Source: Intrasporangium chromatireducens Q5-1 | GTDB taxonomy: Bacteria; Actinomycetota; Actinomycetes; Actinomycetales; Dermatophilaceae | DNA length: 46,551 nucleotides | Reading direction: 5' to 3' | NCBI RefSeq assembly: GCF_000576575.1 | Contig: NZ_AWQS01000011.1 | Span: forward strand, 1-46,551 | In this document: piece after piece, positions 25,369 to 34,847 of the stretch | How positions within the stretch are numbered: position 1 is the stretch's first letter | Layout of the letters: every line of letters starts with the position of its first letter | The notes under the pieces: model-generated | The model's database searches: none | Told to the model about the DNA's origin: nothing | Seen by the model: only the letters and a program-made list of their open reading frames with translations | Made by a program: the position numbers and the translations under genes

Positions 25369-26211
25369 TCAGGTCACAGCTCGAAGGACGACGCCGCGCC
25401 ACGTGGCTGGGCGACGACCGAGGAGGCGCTCGAGGTCATCACTCTCGTCGGCGAAGCCCTCGCGGTCGTAGGCCTCGAACATCGCCAGGAGCGCGGCCGT
25501 TCGTTCCTCGCCCAGCCCGCCCCCTGGTCCAGCAAGCCACTCCGACAAAGGGATCTGTTCGGCGACAACTTCGCGGCCCAGCACGTCGGCGGCCACCGCC
25601 GCGAGCTCGCGGACGGAGTACCGCTCGGGCCCGACCAAGTCGTAGGAGCGGCCTTCGTGCCCGCACTCCGTCAGCACCCGCGCCGCGACCTCCGCCACGT
25701 CGTCGAGGTCGACGTTCGTGAAGGGCGCGTCCAGCGAGTAGGGCACGCGGATCCGCCCGCCGAGGGCGGAGCCGAGGACGTTCTGGTGGTATGCCGCTGG
25801 GCGCAGAACCGTCGCGCCGGGAAGTCGCACTCGGATCAGCCGCTCTGCCTCGCCCTTGCGGACGTGGTGTGGCATCGCGTCGTCGTCGGGATGCAGCACC
25901 GAGTGGAAGACGAACCGCGAAACCCCTGCGGCACCAGCAGCGTCCGCGACCCTTCGGGCCATCCCGACCTCGTCGGGGTGCACGTTGGGAGCCAGGTGAT
26001 AGACGGCATCAGCGCCCGCCAGAGCGCGCTCGAGACCCAGCCCCGTCTCGAGGTCAACGGTCACCGGCGAGACGAGCTCAGCGGCATACGGCTCGCTTGT
26101 CGACCCGGGACGAACCGCCGCGCGCACCCGCGCGCCGCGCTCCAGGAGAGCGCGCGTCACGGCGCGGCCGGTCTTGCCGGCCGCGCCGATGACGAGAACC
26201 GTTGCGGTCAC
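25369..26211 (-). CDS. NmrA-like NAD(P)-binding protein
   Basis: A 280-residue atypical SDR of the NmrA/NAD(P)H azoreductase type: VLVIGAAGKTGRAVTRALLERGARVRAAVR carries the GxxGxxG dinucleotide site, then ADAVYHLAPNV, VFHSVLHPDDDAMPHH and PYSLDAPFTNVDLDDVAEVAA. Such proteins act as redox sensors or quinone/NADPH-dependent reductases; no specific role is evident. The GTG at 26211 overlaps the hyuB stop (GTGA), so it is the last gene of the hyuA-hyuB operon. It contains two copies of the 10-mer repeat. Confidence 0.85.
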   Translation of the reverse strand: MTATVLVIGAAGKTGRAVTRALLERGARVRAAVRPGSTSEPYAAELVSPVTVDLETGLGLERALAGADAVYHLAPNVHPDEVGMARRVADAAGAAGVSRFVFHSVLHPDDDAMPHHVRKGEAERLIRVRLPGATVLRPAAYHQNVLGSALGGRIRVPYSLDAPFTNVDLDDVAEVAARVLTECGHEGRSYDLVGPERYSVRELAAVAADVLGREVVAEQIPLSEWLAGPGGGLGEERTAALLAMFEAYDREGFADESDDLERLLGRRPATWRGVVLRAVT

Positions 26212-28232
26212 AGCCAATCGACGTCGGCCGCCTCGACGCCGGACGCGAGACGCCCGTAGCCGGGCCCGCGGTCGAAGAACGGCTGGTCCCCGCGTGACGC
26301 CCGCAGTTCGGAGCGGAGCGCGTCCGAGGCGGCCACGTCGATGACTGGCTCGTCACGCGACCCGGACGCAATGACCCCGTAGTCGGACCGCGCGCCCGCG
26401 AAGGAGACCTTCCCCCAACGGAGGTCGCGCTCGACCTCGTCGTAGGGCCGGTCGAGCGGGTCGCCCCAGCCGCCACCGCCGGTCGTACGGATCCGGATGA
26501 CCTGGCCGGCCTTGACCGGCTCGGCGTCCGCGAGGGCATCGACGACACGCTCGTCGGGACCGCCAAGGTCGATCGTGACCTCGAAGGGTCGACCGGCCTT
26601 GCCGCCCTTGACGCCCCAGCACGCGAGAATCGACCGGTCCGCGATCGACATGAAGTTCGCGTCCTTGAGCATCCGGATGTGCTTCTCGTAGCCCAGGCCG
26701 CCCCGGTACCGGCCGGCCCCGCCGGAGTCGACCGCGAGCCCGAGGCGCTCGACGATGAACGGGAAGCGGCTCTCGGTGAACTCGGTCGGCAGGTTGCGCG
26801 AGTCGGGCACGACGTGGATGGTGTCCTCGCCGTCGGCGTAGTAGCGCCCGCCGGATCCGCCGCCGAGCACCTCGCGCATCAGGTAGTCGTTGCCGTCGCG
26901 GTCCTTGCCGTAGACGCCGGTGTAGCGGATCGTCTCCTGGTCGGCCGGCATCTTGCCGTCGACGGCCTTGGCGACGACCCCGGCGAGCACGCCGAGGAGG
27001 CGCAGGATGACGAACGTGCGGGCGTTGGTCGGCGCCGGGTAGACCGGGGTGAGCAGCGTCCCCTTCTCCGGGAAGCGCATCTCGATGAGCGGCACGATCC
27101 CCTCGTTGACGTCGAGCTCGGCCATCCGCTCGGGGCTGTCCGCGAGGTTGCGCAGGATGGGCGCGAGCCACTTCTTGAGGAAGTTGCCGCCGACGTAGTC
27201 GCCGCAGTGGTTGATCGGCCCCTTCGCCTGCGGTGCGGTCCCGGTGAAGTCGACGATCAGGCGCGGGCCGTTGCCCGGGCCGCCGGTCGAGGTCTTCGTC
27301 AGGGTGATCCGCTGCGTGTGCAGCTTCGGGTCGTCGACCCCGTCGTGCTCGGCGTAGTCCTCCCAGACGTACTGGCCGTCGGGGATCTTCGAGAGGATCT
27401 CGCGCCGGTAGGTCTCGGTCGTGTTGTCGAGGATGGCGTCGAAGGCCGCCTCGACGGTGTCCCGGCCGTACCGGGCGAACAGCTCCGAGAGCCTCCGGGC
27501 ACCCATGAGGCACGCCGAGCACTCGGCGTCGAGGTCCGCAGCCAACGAGTCCGGCATCCGCGAGTTGCGCGTCATGATCCGAAGCGCCGCGCGGTTCGGA
27601 ACGCCCTTGTCCCACAGCTTGATCGGCGGGACGGACAGGCCCTCCTCGTGCACGCTGGTCGCGCCGGACGGCATCGACCCGGGGCAGGCGCCGCCGATGT
27701 CGTCGTGGTGGCCGAAGGCCTGGACGAAGGCGACGACCTCGCCCTCGTGGAAGACCGGCACGGTGACGCAGAGGTCGGGCAGGTGCCCGATGCCGCCCTC
27801 CGACTCGTAGACGTCGTTGTGGAAGAAGACGTCGCCCTCGCTCATCGTCTCGAGCGGGAAGTCGCGGACGATGGGGTGGACGAGGGCGCTGTACGACCGA
27901 CCCGTCAGCTTGCGCAGCTGGCGGTCGTGGATGCCGGCGCGGAAGTCGTGCGCGTCCCGGATCATGGGCGAACGCGAGGTGCGCGAGATCGCGGTCTCGA
28001 CCTCCATCTCGACGCTCGCGAGCGTCCCCTCGACGATCTCGACGATGATCGGGTCGACCTTCGTCCCCTCGGCCGTCAGGCGGCCACCGTGCTCGTACGA
28101 CGTGGGCAGCCCGGCCGGGTTGACCGGCTCGGACGCGATGTAGCGCTCGAGAGCCGCGCCGGTCAGAGGTATGACGCTGAGCTGGCTCGCATTGTCGGGC
28201 GCGGTCGGCTGGGTGGTTGGGGTCGCAGTCAC
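26208..28232 (-). CDS. hyuB: Hydantoinase B/oxoprolinase-family subunit
   Basis: A 674-residue HyuB subunit, which pairs with HyuA in ATP-dependent opening of cyclic amides or related amide hydrolysis. Visible family blocks: VDPIIVEIVEGTLASVEMEVETAISRTS at the N-terminus, HNDVYESEGGIGHLPD, PDGQYVWEDYAEHDG, NHCGDYVGGNFL, and the C-terminal glycine-rich VKAGQVIRIRTTGGGGWGDP. The GTG start overlaps the hyuA stop by 4 nt. The true substrate of this pair is unknown; hydantoin, oxoproline, acetone and lactams are used by relatives. Context suggests an N-heterocycle or a linear amide from the same pathway. Confidence 0.9.
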   Translation of the reverse strand: MTATPTTQPTAPDNASQLSVIPLTGAALERYIASEPVNPAGLPTSYEHGGRLTAEGTKVDPIIVEIVEGTLASVEMEVETAISRTSRSPMIRDAHDFRAGIHDRQLRKLTGRSYSALVHPIVRDFPLETMSEGDVFFHNDVYESEGGIGHLPDLCVTVPVFHEGEVVAFVQAFGHHDDIGGACPGSMPSGATSVHEEGLSVPPIKLWDKGVPNRAALRIMTRNSRMPDSLAADLDAECSACLMGARRLSELFARYGRDTVEAAFDAILDNTTETYRREILSKIPDGQYVWEDYAEHDGVDDPKLHTQRITLTKTSTGGPGNGPRLIVDFTGTAPQAKGPINHCGDYVGGNFLKKWLAPILRNLADSPERMAELDVNEGIVPLIEMRFPEKGTLLTPVYPAPTNARTFVILRLLGVLAGVVAKAVDGKMPADQETIRYTGVYGKDRDGNDYLMREVLGGGSGGRYYADGEDTIHVVPDSRNLPTEFTESRFPFIVERLGLAVDSGGAGRYRGGLGYEKHIRMLKDANFMSIADRSILACWGVKGGKAGRPFEVTIDLGGPDERVVDALADAEPVKAGQVIRIRTTGGGGWGDPLDRPYDEVERDLRWGKVSFAGARSDYGVIASGSRDEPVIDVAASDALRSELRASRGDQPFFDRGPGYGRLASGVEAADVDWL

Positions 28233-30373
28233 TGGTCCGACTCCTTGGTGATGACGAGGTTGCCGTAGGCGTCGACGCGGACGACGAAGCCAGGGTGGAC
28301 GGGCACGGTGGAGCCGAACTCCTCGATGATCGCCGGTCCGGTGATGGTGTCGTCGGCACGAAGGTCCGGGCGCCAGTAGACGTCAGTCAGCACGTAGCCC
28401 ACGGATGCGTCGAAGCAGACCTTGCGGGTGGAGCGGCGGGCCCGGCCCACGCCCTGGTCGGCGGCGTCCGTCCCCGGGATCTCGCGCAGCTCGGGGCGGG
28501 CGATCGGCCCGATGCCGGAGACGCGGAGGTTGACCCACTCGACCTGCTGGTGCGGGTCACCGCGGAAGTCGTAGCCATAGAGGGCGCGGTGCTCGGTGTG
28601 GAAGGCGTCGGCGACGGTCTCGACGAGCTCGCGGGTGACGGGCCCGTCGGGCATCGGGACCCGGACCTCGAAGGCTTGGCCGAAGTAGCGCAGGTCGGCA
28701 GTCCGGGCGTACCGATGGGCCGAGCGGTCGAAGCCCTCGGCGTCGAGGGCCTGGGCCGCCCGGTCGGTGAGGTCGTCGAGGACCGTCTGGACGGCGTCGA
28801 GGTCGAGCCCCTCGTGCTTGGCGACGGCCGTCTGGACGTAGTCGTTCTTGACGTCGACGGTGAGCAGGCCGAACGCCGAGACGTTGCCCGGGTTCTGCGG
28901 CACCACGACGCCGGCAAGGCCGAGGATGTCGACGAGGCGGCAGGCGAGGAGCGAGCCGGAGCCGCCGAAGGTCGCGAGCATGAAGTCGCGGACGTCGAGG
29001 CCTCGCTTGACGCTGACCTGACGGAGCGCGTTGGCCTGGTTCCAGGCCGAGATCTCGAGGATGCCGACCGCGCACTGGTCCGGCGAGAGGTCGAGCTTGC
29101 CAGCGAGGTTCTCGATGCCGGCGCGGGCCGCGTCGATGTCGAGTGGGATCTCGCCACCGAGCAGGTGCGGGGGGATCCGGCCGAGGAGGACGTGCGCGTC
29201 GGTGATGGTCGGCTCGGTCCCGCCCTTGGCATAGCAGAGCGGGCCCGGGTCTGCACCCGCGGACTGGGGGCCAACCTTGAGGGTGCCCTCCGGGGAGATC
29301 CAGGCGATCGACCCACCGCCCGCGCCGACTGTGACGACGTCGATCATCGGGATCTTGCTCGGGTAGGCCCCGACGCTGCCCTCGGTCGTCAGCGTCGGCT
29401 CGCCGTCGAGGACGACCGACACGTCGGTGCTCGTGCCCCCGCCGTCACAGGTGAGCACCCGGTCGAAGCCGGCCCGCTTGGCGATGAGACCCGCTCCGAG
29501 TGCACCGGCCGCCGGGCCGGAGAGGACGGTCGTGATCGGCTGGTTGACGACCTCGTGCGCGGACAGGACCCCGCCGTTGGACTTCATGACATAGAAGGGC
29601 AACCCACGGGGGGCCTCGCCCCCCGTGCTCCCCCCGAAAGGCCGGCGTGGCTGGCTGAGGAAGTCCTGAAGCCGGTCGTGGATGTTGCGCACGTAGCGCG
29701 CCACCTTCGGCTTCACGGCAGCATCGACGAGGGTCGTCATGGACCGCTCGTACTCGCGGTACTCCCGCAGCACCTCGCTCGAGATCGAAACCACGGCCTC
29801 CGGGTGCTCCTCCGCGAGGATCTCGCGCATCCGCCGCTCATGGGCGTCGTTCGCATAGGAGTGCAGGAAGCAGACGCCGAGCGTCATGACGCCTCGGTCG
29901 CGGAACCAGCGGGCCACCCGGACGGCGCCCTCCTCGTCGAACGGACGCAGCTCGTTGCCCTCGAAGTCGAAGCGGCCCTCGACCGTCCTGACGAGGTTGG
30001 CCGGCACGATCCGCGGTGGCTTGACCCAGAAGTAGCTGTTGCCGTAGCCGTCCGGCACCGCCTGGCGCGCGATCTCGAGGATGAACTCGTAGCCCTCGGT
30101 CGTGATGAAGCCGACCCGTTCGACCTTGCCCTCGAGCAGCTGGTTCGTCGCCACGGTGGTCCCGTGCGAGACCGCCGTCACGTCCTCGCCGGTCGCGCCG
30201 AGCAGGTCGAGCACCTTGGTCACGCCGTTGATGAAGCCGTCCGCCGGGTTGGACGGGGTGGACGGGGTCTTCGTCGTGACGAGCTCGCCCGTGTCCTCGT
30301 CGAGCGCGACGACGTCGGTGAAGGTGCCACCGGTGTCGATGCCGATCCTGATGCGCCGTGAAGTCATGGCCAC
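28229..30373 (-). CDS. hyuA: Hydantoinase A/oxoprolinase-family subunit
   Basis: A 714-residue ATP-binding partner of HyuB with an actin-like nucleotide site: RIGIDTGGTFTDVV at the N-terminus, VSHGTTVATNQLLEG, VLSGPAAGALGAGLIAKR, LTCDGGGTSTDVSVV and VGAGGGSIAW. Length and motif order are normal for the family. The GTG at 30373 is used; an ATG at 30367 is equally plausible, and an in-frame TGA just upstream rules out an earlier start. GGAGG lies about 16 nt upstream, too far to be ideal. A near-perfect operator box sits 30-46 nt before the start, so this pair belongs to the inferred regulon. Confidence 0.92.
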   Translation of the reverse strand: MAMTSRRIRIGIDTGGTFTDVVALDEDTGELVTTKTPSTPSNPADGFINGVTKVLDLLGATGEDVTAVSHGTTVATNQLLEGKVERVGFITTEGYEFILEIARQAVPDGYGNSYFWVKPPRIVPANLVRTVEGRFDFEGNELRPFDEEGAVRVARWFRDRGVMTLGVCFLHSYANDAHERRMREILAEEHPEAVVSISSEVLREYREYERSMTTLVDAAVKPKVARYVRNIHDRLQDFLSQPRRPFGGSTGGEAPRGLPFYVMKSNGGVLSAHEVVNQPITTVLSGPAAGALGAGLIAKRAGFDRVLTCDGGGTSTDVSVVLDGEPTLTTEGSVGAYPSKIPMIDVVTVGAGGGSIAWISPEGTLKVGPQSAGADPGPLCYAKGGTEPTITDAHVLLGRIPPHLLGGEIPLDIDAARAGIENLAGKLDLSPDQCAVGILEISAWNQANALRQVSVKRGLDVRDFMLATFGGSGSLLACRLVDILGLAGVVVPQNPGNVSAFGLLTVDVKNDYVQTAVAKHEGLDLDAVQTVLDDLTDRAAQALDAEGFDRSAHRYARTADLRYFGQAFEVRVPMPDGPVTRELVETVADAFHTEHRALYGYDFRGDPHQQVEWVNLRVSGIGPIARPELREIPGTDAADQGVGRARRSTRKVCFDASVGYVLTDVYWRPDLRADDTITGPAIIEEFGSTVPVHPGFVVRVDAYGNLVITKESDQ

Positions 30374-30402
30374 GATTCAACCGGTGCTGCCTCCGTCGGG
30401 CC

Positions 30403-30419
30403 TTGGCACATCCTGCCAA
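30403..30419. promoter_or_regulatory. Catabolic-island operator box 3 (hyuA-hyuB), perfect palindrome
   Basis: TTGGCA-CATCC-TGCCAA has perfectly complementary 6-bp arms with a 5-nt spacer. It is the best member of the set and lies 30-46 nt before hyuA. Confidence 0.65.
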
Positions 30420-30547
30420 CGGAAGGGCTGTTCCTCGTCACTGTTCGAGGCCCGCGACGTCCAGGCGACTCTTGACCAGCGACTGCTCTGTACCGCAGAG
30501 TGAATCCCAGGGAGGACGGCGAGGTCCTCCCGTCCGAGGAGGCAGTG

Positions 30548-31297
30548 ATGAACGGCAGGCACCCGGAAGCACTTGACCCACTAGCCGCCCGCGATGTCAT
30601 CGCGAGGACCGAGCAGGTCCGCCGTGCGGCTCGCGCGGACCAGCAGGGCGTTGCCATCCCCCTGATCATCCTTGGGCCCCTGACAGTGCTCTACGCCGCG
30701 CTGCTCGTCGTGGTTCGAGAGCAGATGGTGGGAGACCTGGGCCCTGGGGAGAGCAAGGTCGGCACAGCGGGGGAGCTCGCCTTGATGAACTTCGTCCAGC
30801 GTTACTGGGGGACCGTTGGGGCGCTGGGACTCATCGCAATCGGGTTGTGGTTCGGGGTGCGCAACCGGCGGGCCGGAGCGGGTGCGGGCGCCACGAGCTG
30901 GATCATCGCGGGTGCCGGCCTGTACCTGCTGATCGCCCACAGCGGTCTGGTGCCTGCCGTCGCGCTCGCGGTGAGCCTGCTGACCATGCTGACCCCAACG
31001 GTGCTGATCAGCGTCGTCCTCCTCGTGGTCGCTTGGCGTCGGCGCAACCGCCGTCTCGCCCTCTGGGTGCTCGTGTTCGGCGGGGTCACCGCTCTTGCCG
31101 ACATCGGCTTCATCGCGAACCGAACCTCTGACCTGCTCGAGTTCCTCAGGGTGCCGATGAGCACCGTCCTCGCGCTCGGCACGTGGGCCGACGTCGTGGC
31201 CATCGTGCTGCTAGGCATGGTCCTGACCGTGGCAGGTTGGCGTGCCCGGAGGGCAGACCTCGCAACCCACACCGCAACACTGAAGCCGTTGGCATGA
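30548..31297 (+). CDS. Polytopic membrane protein co-encoded with a winged-helix regulator
   Basis: A 249-residue protein with about six hydrophobic segments (PLIILGPLTVLYAALLVVV, YWGTVGALGLIAIGLWFGV, SWIIAGAGLYLLIAHSGLV, TVLISVVLLVVAW, LALWVLVFGGVTALADIGF, DVVAIVLLGMVLTVAGW). AGGAGG lies 7 nt before the ATG at 30548. An ATGA overlap couples it to the downstream regulator. This pairing of a membrane protein with a transcriptional regulator is common in actinobacteria, where the regulator often controls its partner; function is unknown. Confidence 0.7.
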   Translation: MNGRHPEALDPLAARDVIARTEQVRRAARADQQGVAIPLIILGPLTVLYAALLVVVREQMVGDLGPGESKVGTAGELALMNFVQRYWGTVGALGLIAIGLWFGVRNRRAGAGAGATSWIIAGAGLYLLIAHSGLVPAVALAVSLLTMLTPTVLISVVLLVVAWRRRNRRLALWVLVFGGVTALADIGFIANRTSDLLEFLRVPMSTVLALGTWADVVAIVLLGMVLTVAGWRARRADLATHTATLKPLA

Positions 31298-31680
31298 GTC
31301 GGGGAGAGGCTCCGGCGCGTGGGGAAGAGCCCCCGGTGGAGACAGCGCGGGAGCAGAGCGAGGTCGAGGGGGCACACCCAACGAGTGGCCTGAACGACGT
31401 GGTCCACCAGAAGGCGCGCCTCGGCATCCTCGCCGTCCTGTCCGAGGCCGAGCGCGCGGACTTCACCTACCTCAAGTCCCTGCTTCAGCTCACCGACGGC
31501 AATCTGGGCCGGCACATCGAGGTCCTCGCAGGCGAGGGGCTGGTGCATGTCGACAAGGGATACGCCGGCCGGCGCCCTCGCACGCGGGTGACCATCACCC
31601 GCTCCGGTCGCCAAGCCCTGGCGGCGGAGATGGCGGCGATCCGGGAGCTGCTCCGGCGCTTCGACGCGGGAGCCGGCTGA
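31294..31680 (+). CDS. Winged-helix transcriptional regulator (MarR/PadR-like)
   Basis: A 128-residue protein with a ~30-residue acidic N-terminal tail and one winged-helix domain: HQKARLGILAVLSEAERADFTYLKSLLQLTDGNLGRHIEVLAGEGLV, then a wing YAGRRPRTRVTITRSGRQAL. The N-terminus (arrangement 'LGILAVL...FTYLK...DGNLGRHI') is typical of the small MarR-like transcriptional regulators that do not need a ligand-binding domain. Its ATG overlaps the stop of the membrane protein gene. Targets are unknown. Confidence 0.85.
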   Translation: MSRGEAPARGEEPPVETAREQSEVEGAHPTSGLNDVVHQKARLGILAVLSEAERADFTYLKSLLQLTDGNLGRHIEVLAGEGLVHVDKGYAGRRPRTRVTITRSGRQALAAEMAAIRELLRRFDAGAG

Positions 31681-31708
31681 GCGTCATACCGTGCGTATGA
31701 CGCTCAGC
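31676..31708. terminator. Perfect hairpin of a variant repeat between convergent genes
   Basis: GCTGAGCGTCATAC (31676-31689) and its exact complement (31695-31708) enclose a 5-nt loop, overlapping the regulator stop codon. The arms differ by one base from the GTATGCCGCTGAGC repeat (GTATGACGCT variant). Confidence 0.7.
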
Positions 31709-31741
31709 CAGCGGCGTGGGCCTACCTCGACGGGCAGGGAG

Positions 31742-32392
31742 CTACCGGCGCCGGGCGATGCGCGCGCCGACGAGGACGCCGGCCAGGGCGAGCAGGCCGC
31801 CGACGACGGCACCGGCCGCAAAGCTGCGCCCGTCCACCGCGACCGGCGCGGCAGGGGCCTTGCCGGCGTAGACACGCGGTTCGGCGGCACCGCCGGCCTG
31901 GGGTGCGGCGGCAGTGCTCGGCAGGGGTGCGACCGCGCGCTCCTCCGGGCGAACTCCGGCGATGTCGGCGTCGAGGGCCGCGAAGAACTGACCAGCCATC
32001 TTCTTCGTGACGCCCGACAGCATCCGCTGGCCGACGCCACCGATGGGACCGCCGACCTCGGCGTCGGCGTTGTACGTCACCCGGGTCCCGCCGTCCTCGC
32101 ACAACTCGAGAGCGACGTCGACGTCGGCCTCCACTGTGCCAGGACTACCCGCGCCAGAAGCCTTGAGCCGCAAGGATTTCGGCGCCTCGACATCCTCGAG
32201 CCGCACGGTCCCGTCATAGGCACCCCGCACCGCGGCGACGCCCATCGTGACCCGCATCTTGTAGGCGTTCGCACCGTCCTCGGTCAGCGACTCGCAGCCG
32301 GGGAGCGTCCGCGCGAGAACGGCCGGCTCGTGGATCGCCTGCCACACCTGGTCGGGGGTCGCGGACAGTGAGACGGCTCCGGTGATCTTCAT
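31742..32392 (-). CDS. coxG: CoxG-like SRPBCC protein with C-terminal membrane anchor
   Basis: A 216-residue protein. Residues 1-150 form a START/SRPBCC domain of the CoxG type (MKITGAVSLSATPDQVWQAI, LARTLPGCESLTEDG, GGPIGGVGQRMLSGVTKKMAGQFF); a Pro/Ala linker and a C-terminal hydrophobic helix (SFAAGAVVGGLLALAGVLVGARI) follow. CoxG recruits molybdenum hydroxylases of the CO-dehydrogenase class to the membrane and the respiratory chain, so this links the CoxL/CoxMS enzyme to quinone reduction. AAGGAG precedes the ATG, and the gene starts 5 nt after the coxL-like stop. Confidence 0.88.
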   Translation of the reverse strand: MKITGAVSLSATPDQVWQAIHEPAVLARTLPGCESLTEDGANAYKMRVTMGVAAVRGAYDGTVRLEDVEAPKSLRLKASGAGSPGTVEADVDVALELCEDGGTRVTYNADAEVGGPIGGVGQRMLSGVTKKMAGQFFAALDADIAGVRPEERAVAPLPSTAAAPQAGGAAEPRVYAGKAPAAPVAVDGRSFAAGAVVGGLLALAGVLVGARIARRR

Positions 32393-32396
32393 CGAG

Positions 32397-34847
32397 TCAC
32401 TCCTTCGGTATGCCGCTGAGCTCAGCGGGCGCGGACGTGCGGGTATGGGGGTGGCGGAGTGATGGCAGGTCTCCGGCGGAGTGGCGTCGGCGCAGGTCCC
32501 ACAGCTCCGCCGGTGAGATCGGCATCGAGGTGATCGGGAAGCCCTCCGCGTCGGAGATCGCCGAGGCGATGACGGCCGTGACCGGGATGCAGCCCGCCTC
32601 GCCGGCGCCCTTGATGCCCAAGGGGTTCAGCGGGGACGGCGTCTCGAGGTGGTCGGTCTCGACGTGCGGCACCTCGGAGGCGTAGGGGAGCAGGAAGTCC
32701 ATGAACGAGGCGTTGAGCAGCTGCCCGCCCTCGTCATAGACCATCCGCTCGTAGAGCGCCCCGCCGACGCCTTGTGCGACGCCGCCGTGGACCTGGCCCT
32801 CGACGATCATCGGGTTGATCATCGGCCCGCAGTCGTGGATGACGCAGTAGCGCAGGATCTTGATCTCGGCGGTGACAGGGTCGGTCTCCACGATCGCGGC
32901 GTGCATGCCGTTGGCGAAGGTCGCCTGGGTGGGGGAGTAGAAGTCCTTCCCCTCGAGGCCGGGCTCGTCGTCGTCGGCCACCGGTGGCTTGTCAGGGTCG
33001 AAGGTGCCCGCGAACTGCGTTGCGGCCCTGGCCGCCTCGTCGAAGGCGTAGCGGAGCGGGTTGGACAGAACCGAGATGGTCCCGAGCGAGATCGACTGGC
33101 CGGGCGCGCCCTTGACCGACACCTCGCCGTCGACGATGTCGAGGTCGTCGACCGACACCTCGAGGGCCTCAGCGGCGATCCGAAGGGCCTTGGCTCGGAC
33201 GGCGCGCGCGGCGAGGGCGACGGCGTTGCCGCTCATCACCGCCGCGCGGGAGGCGAAGGTGCCGACGGCGTAGGGCATCTTCCGGGTGTCGCCCGTCGTG
33301 ACGTGGACGTCCTCGACCCGCACCCCGAGCTCCTGCGCGACGACCTGCGCGAAGGCCGTCTCGTGGCCCTGCCCCTGCGACGTGAGACCGGTGGAGACGT
33401 TGACCCGCCCCGACGTCTCGACCTGGACGTGCCCGCCCTCGTAGGGCCCGACGCCGGTGCCTTCGACGTAGCAGCCGATCCCGAGCCCGACCCGGCGCCC
33501 CTCGGCCTCGGCCTTGGCCCGGTAGTCGGCGAAGTCGTCCCACCCGACCAGGGCCTTGAGCTTGTCGAGGCTGGCCGGGAAGTCGCCGGAGTCGTACTTG
33601 AGCGGCCGGCCGTCCTGGAAGAGGAGCCCGTGGTCGTAGGGCATTTCGTCGGGGAGGATGAAGTTGCGCGACCGGACCTCCGCCCGGTCGAGGCCGAGGT
33701 GGTCGGCGATGGCGTCCATCGTGCGTTCCATGAGGAAGCAGCCCTGCGGCCGGCCGGCCCCGCGGTAGGGCGTCACGATGACGGTGTTGGTGTAGAGCGA
33801 CCAGAACTCGCAGCGGTAGGCGCCGGGCTTGTACGGGCCGAGCAGCTGCGTCGACGTGATGATCGGGACGATGATCCCGTACGGCGTGTAGGCCCCGTTG
33901 TCGTGCCAGAACTTGACGTCGAGCGCCGTGACGACGCCCCGCTCGTCGAAGCCGACCTCGACGTGCTGCAGCTGCCCGCGCTCGTGCGCGGACGAGATGA
34001 AGTGCTCCCGACGGTCCTCGGTCCACTTGACCGGGTGCCCGAGCATCCGCGCGGTCCACGAGACAAGGACCTCCTCGGGCCACGGGTGCATGATCTTCAC
34101 CCCGAAGCCGCCGCCGACGTCCGGGGCGATGCACTCGACCTTGGCGAGCGGCAGCCCGAGACGGGCCGCCACGGCGGCGCGGACCCCCGTGGACGTCTGG
34201 GTCGAGGACCAGAGCCGCAGCTCGCCGCGCTCGTCGTCCCATCTGGCATAGACCCCTTTGCCCTCCATGGGCATCGAGGCGCTGCGCTCGACCTCGAGGT
34301 CGAGGGTGAGCCGGTTGACGCTTGAGGCGAGGGCGCGCTCGACGTCGCCGACCTCCTGGACCATGTGCGCCGCGACGTTGCCTGGCACGTCCTCGTGCAC
34401 GAGCTCCGTTGCGGCCCGCGCCTGTTCGAGCCCGACGACGACCGGCAGGCGGTCGTAGGTGACGACGATCCGCTGCGCGGCGTCCTCGGCGATGTAACGG
34501 TCCCGGGCGACGACCATGACGACGGCCTCACCGACGTGGTTGACCTCGTCCTTGGCGAGCGCGTAGCCGGTGCGGCCGTGCGTCAGGGTGGGGTGCGGGA
34601 TGAGGAGCGGGAGCGGATCGGCCATCCGCTCGGGCAGGTCCTCCCACGTGTAGATCCCGACGACGCCCTCGATGTCGACCGCCTCGCTCGCGTCGACGTC
34701 GACGATCCGGGCGTGCGCGTGCGGGCTGCGGACGAACGCCGCCTCGAGCGCGTCGTGCCCGAGGTCGTCGAGGTAGCGCCCCTGTCCCGTGACGAGCCGC
34801 GGGTCCTCGCGGCGCTTGACCGGTGCCCCGAACATCCGCGTCGTCAC
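32397..34847 (-). CDS. Molybdenum hydroxylase large subunit (CoxL/XdhB-like)
   Basis: An 816-residue molybdopterin-cytosine-dinucleotide-binding subunit of the xanthine dehydrogenase superfamily. Motifs: FGAPVKRREDPRLVTGQGRYLDD, PDVGGGFGVK, PYRGAGRPQGCFLMERTMD and the catalytic-Glu block GIKGAGEAGC (about residue 750). The active-site loop is not AYRCSFR, so it is not a true form I CO dehydrogenase. The family hydroxylates N-heterocycles or aldehydes; with the uracil-type permease and barbiturase, uracil/thymine oxidation is plausible but unproven. The GTG start overlaps the CoxMS stop. The last residues (ELSGIPKE) lie inside a GTATGCCGCT element. Confidence 0.9.
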   Translation of the reverse strand: MTTRMFGAPVKRREDPRLVTGQGRYLDDLGHDALEAAFVRSPHAHARIVDVDASEAVDIEGVVGIYTWEDLPERMADPLPLLIPHPTLTHGRTGYALAKDEVNHVGEAVVMVVARDRYIAEDAAQRIVVTYDRLPVVVGLEQARAATELVHEDVPGNVAAHMVQEVGDVERALASSVNRLTLDLEVERSASMPMEGKGVYARWDDERGELRLWSSTQTSTGVRAAVAARLGLPLAKVECIAPDVGGGFGVKIMHPWPEEVLVSWTARMLGHPVKWTEDRREHFISSAHERGQLQHVEVGFDERGVVTALDVKFWHDNGAYTPYGIIVPIITSTQLLGPYKPGAYRCEFWSLYTNTVIVTPYRGAGRPQGCFLMERTMDAIADHLGLDRAEVRSRNFILPDEMPYDHGLLFQDGRPLKYDSGDFPASLDKLKALVGWDDFADYRAKAEAEGRRVGLGIGCYVEGTGVGPYEGGHVQVETSGRVNVSTGLTSQGQGHETAFAQVVAQELGVRVEDVHVTTGDTRKMPYAVGTFASRAAVMSGNAVALAARAVRAKALRIAAEALEVSVDDLDIVDGEVSVKGAPGQSISLGTISVLSNPLRYAFDEAARAATQFAGTFDPDKPPVADDDEPGLEGKDFYSPTQATFANGMHAAIVETDPVTAEIKILRYCVIHDCGPMINPMIVEGQVHGGVAQGVGGALYERMVYDEGGQLLNASFMDFLLPYASEVPHVETDHLETPSPLNPLGIKGAGEAGCIPVTAVIASAISDAEGFPITSMPISPAELWDLRRRHSAGDLPSLRHPHTRTSAPAELSGIPKE

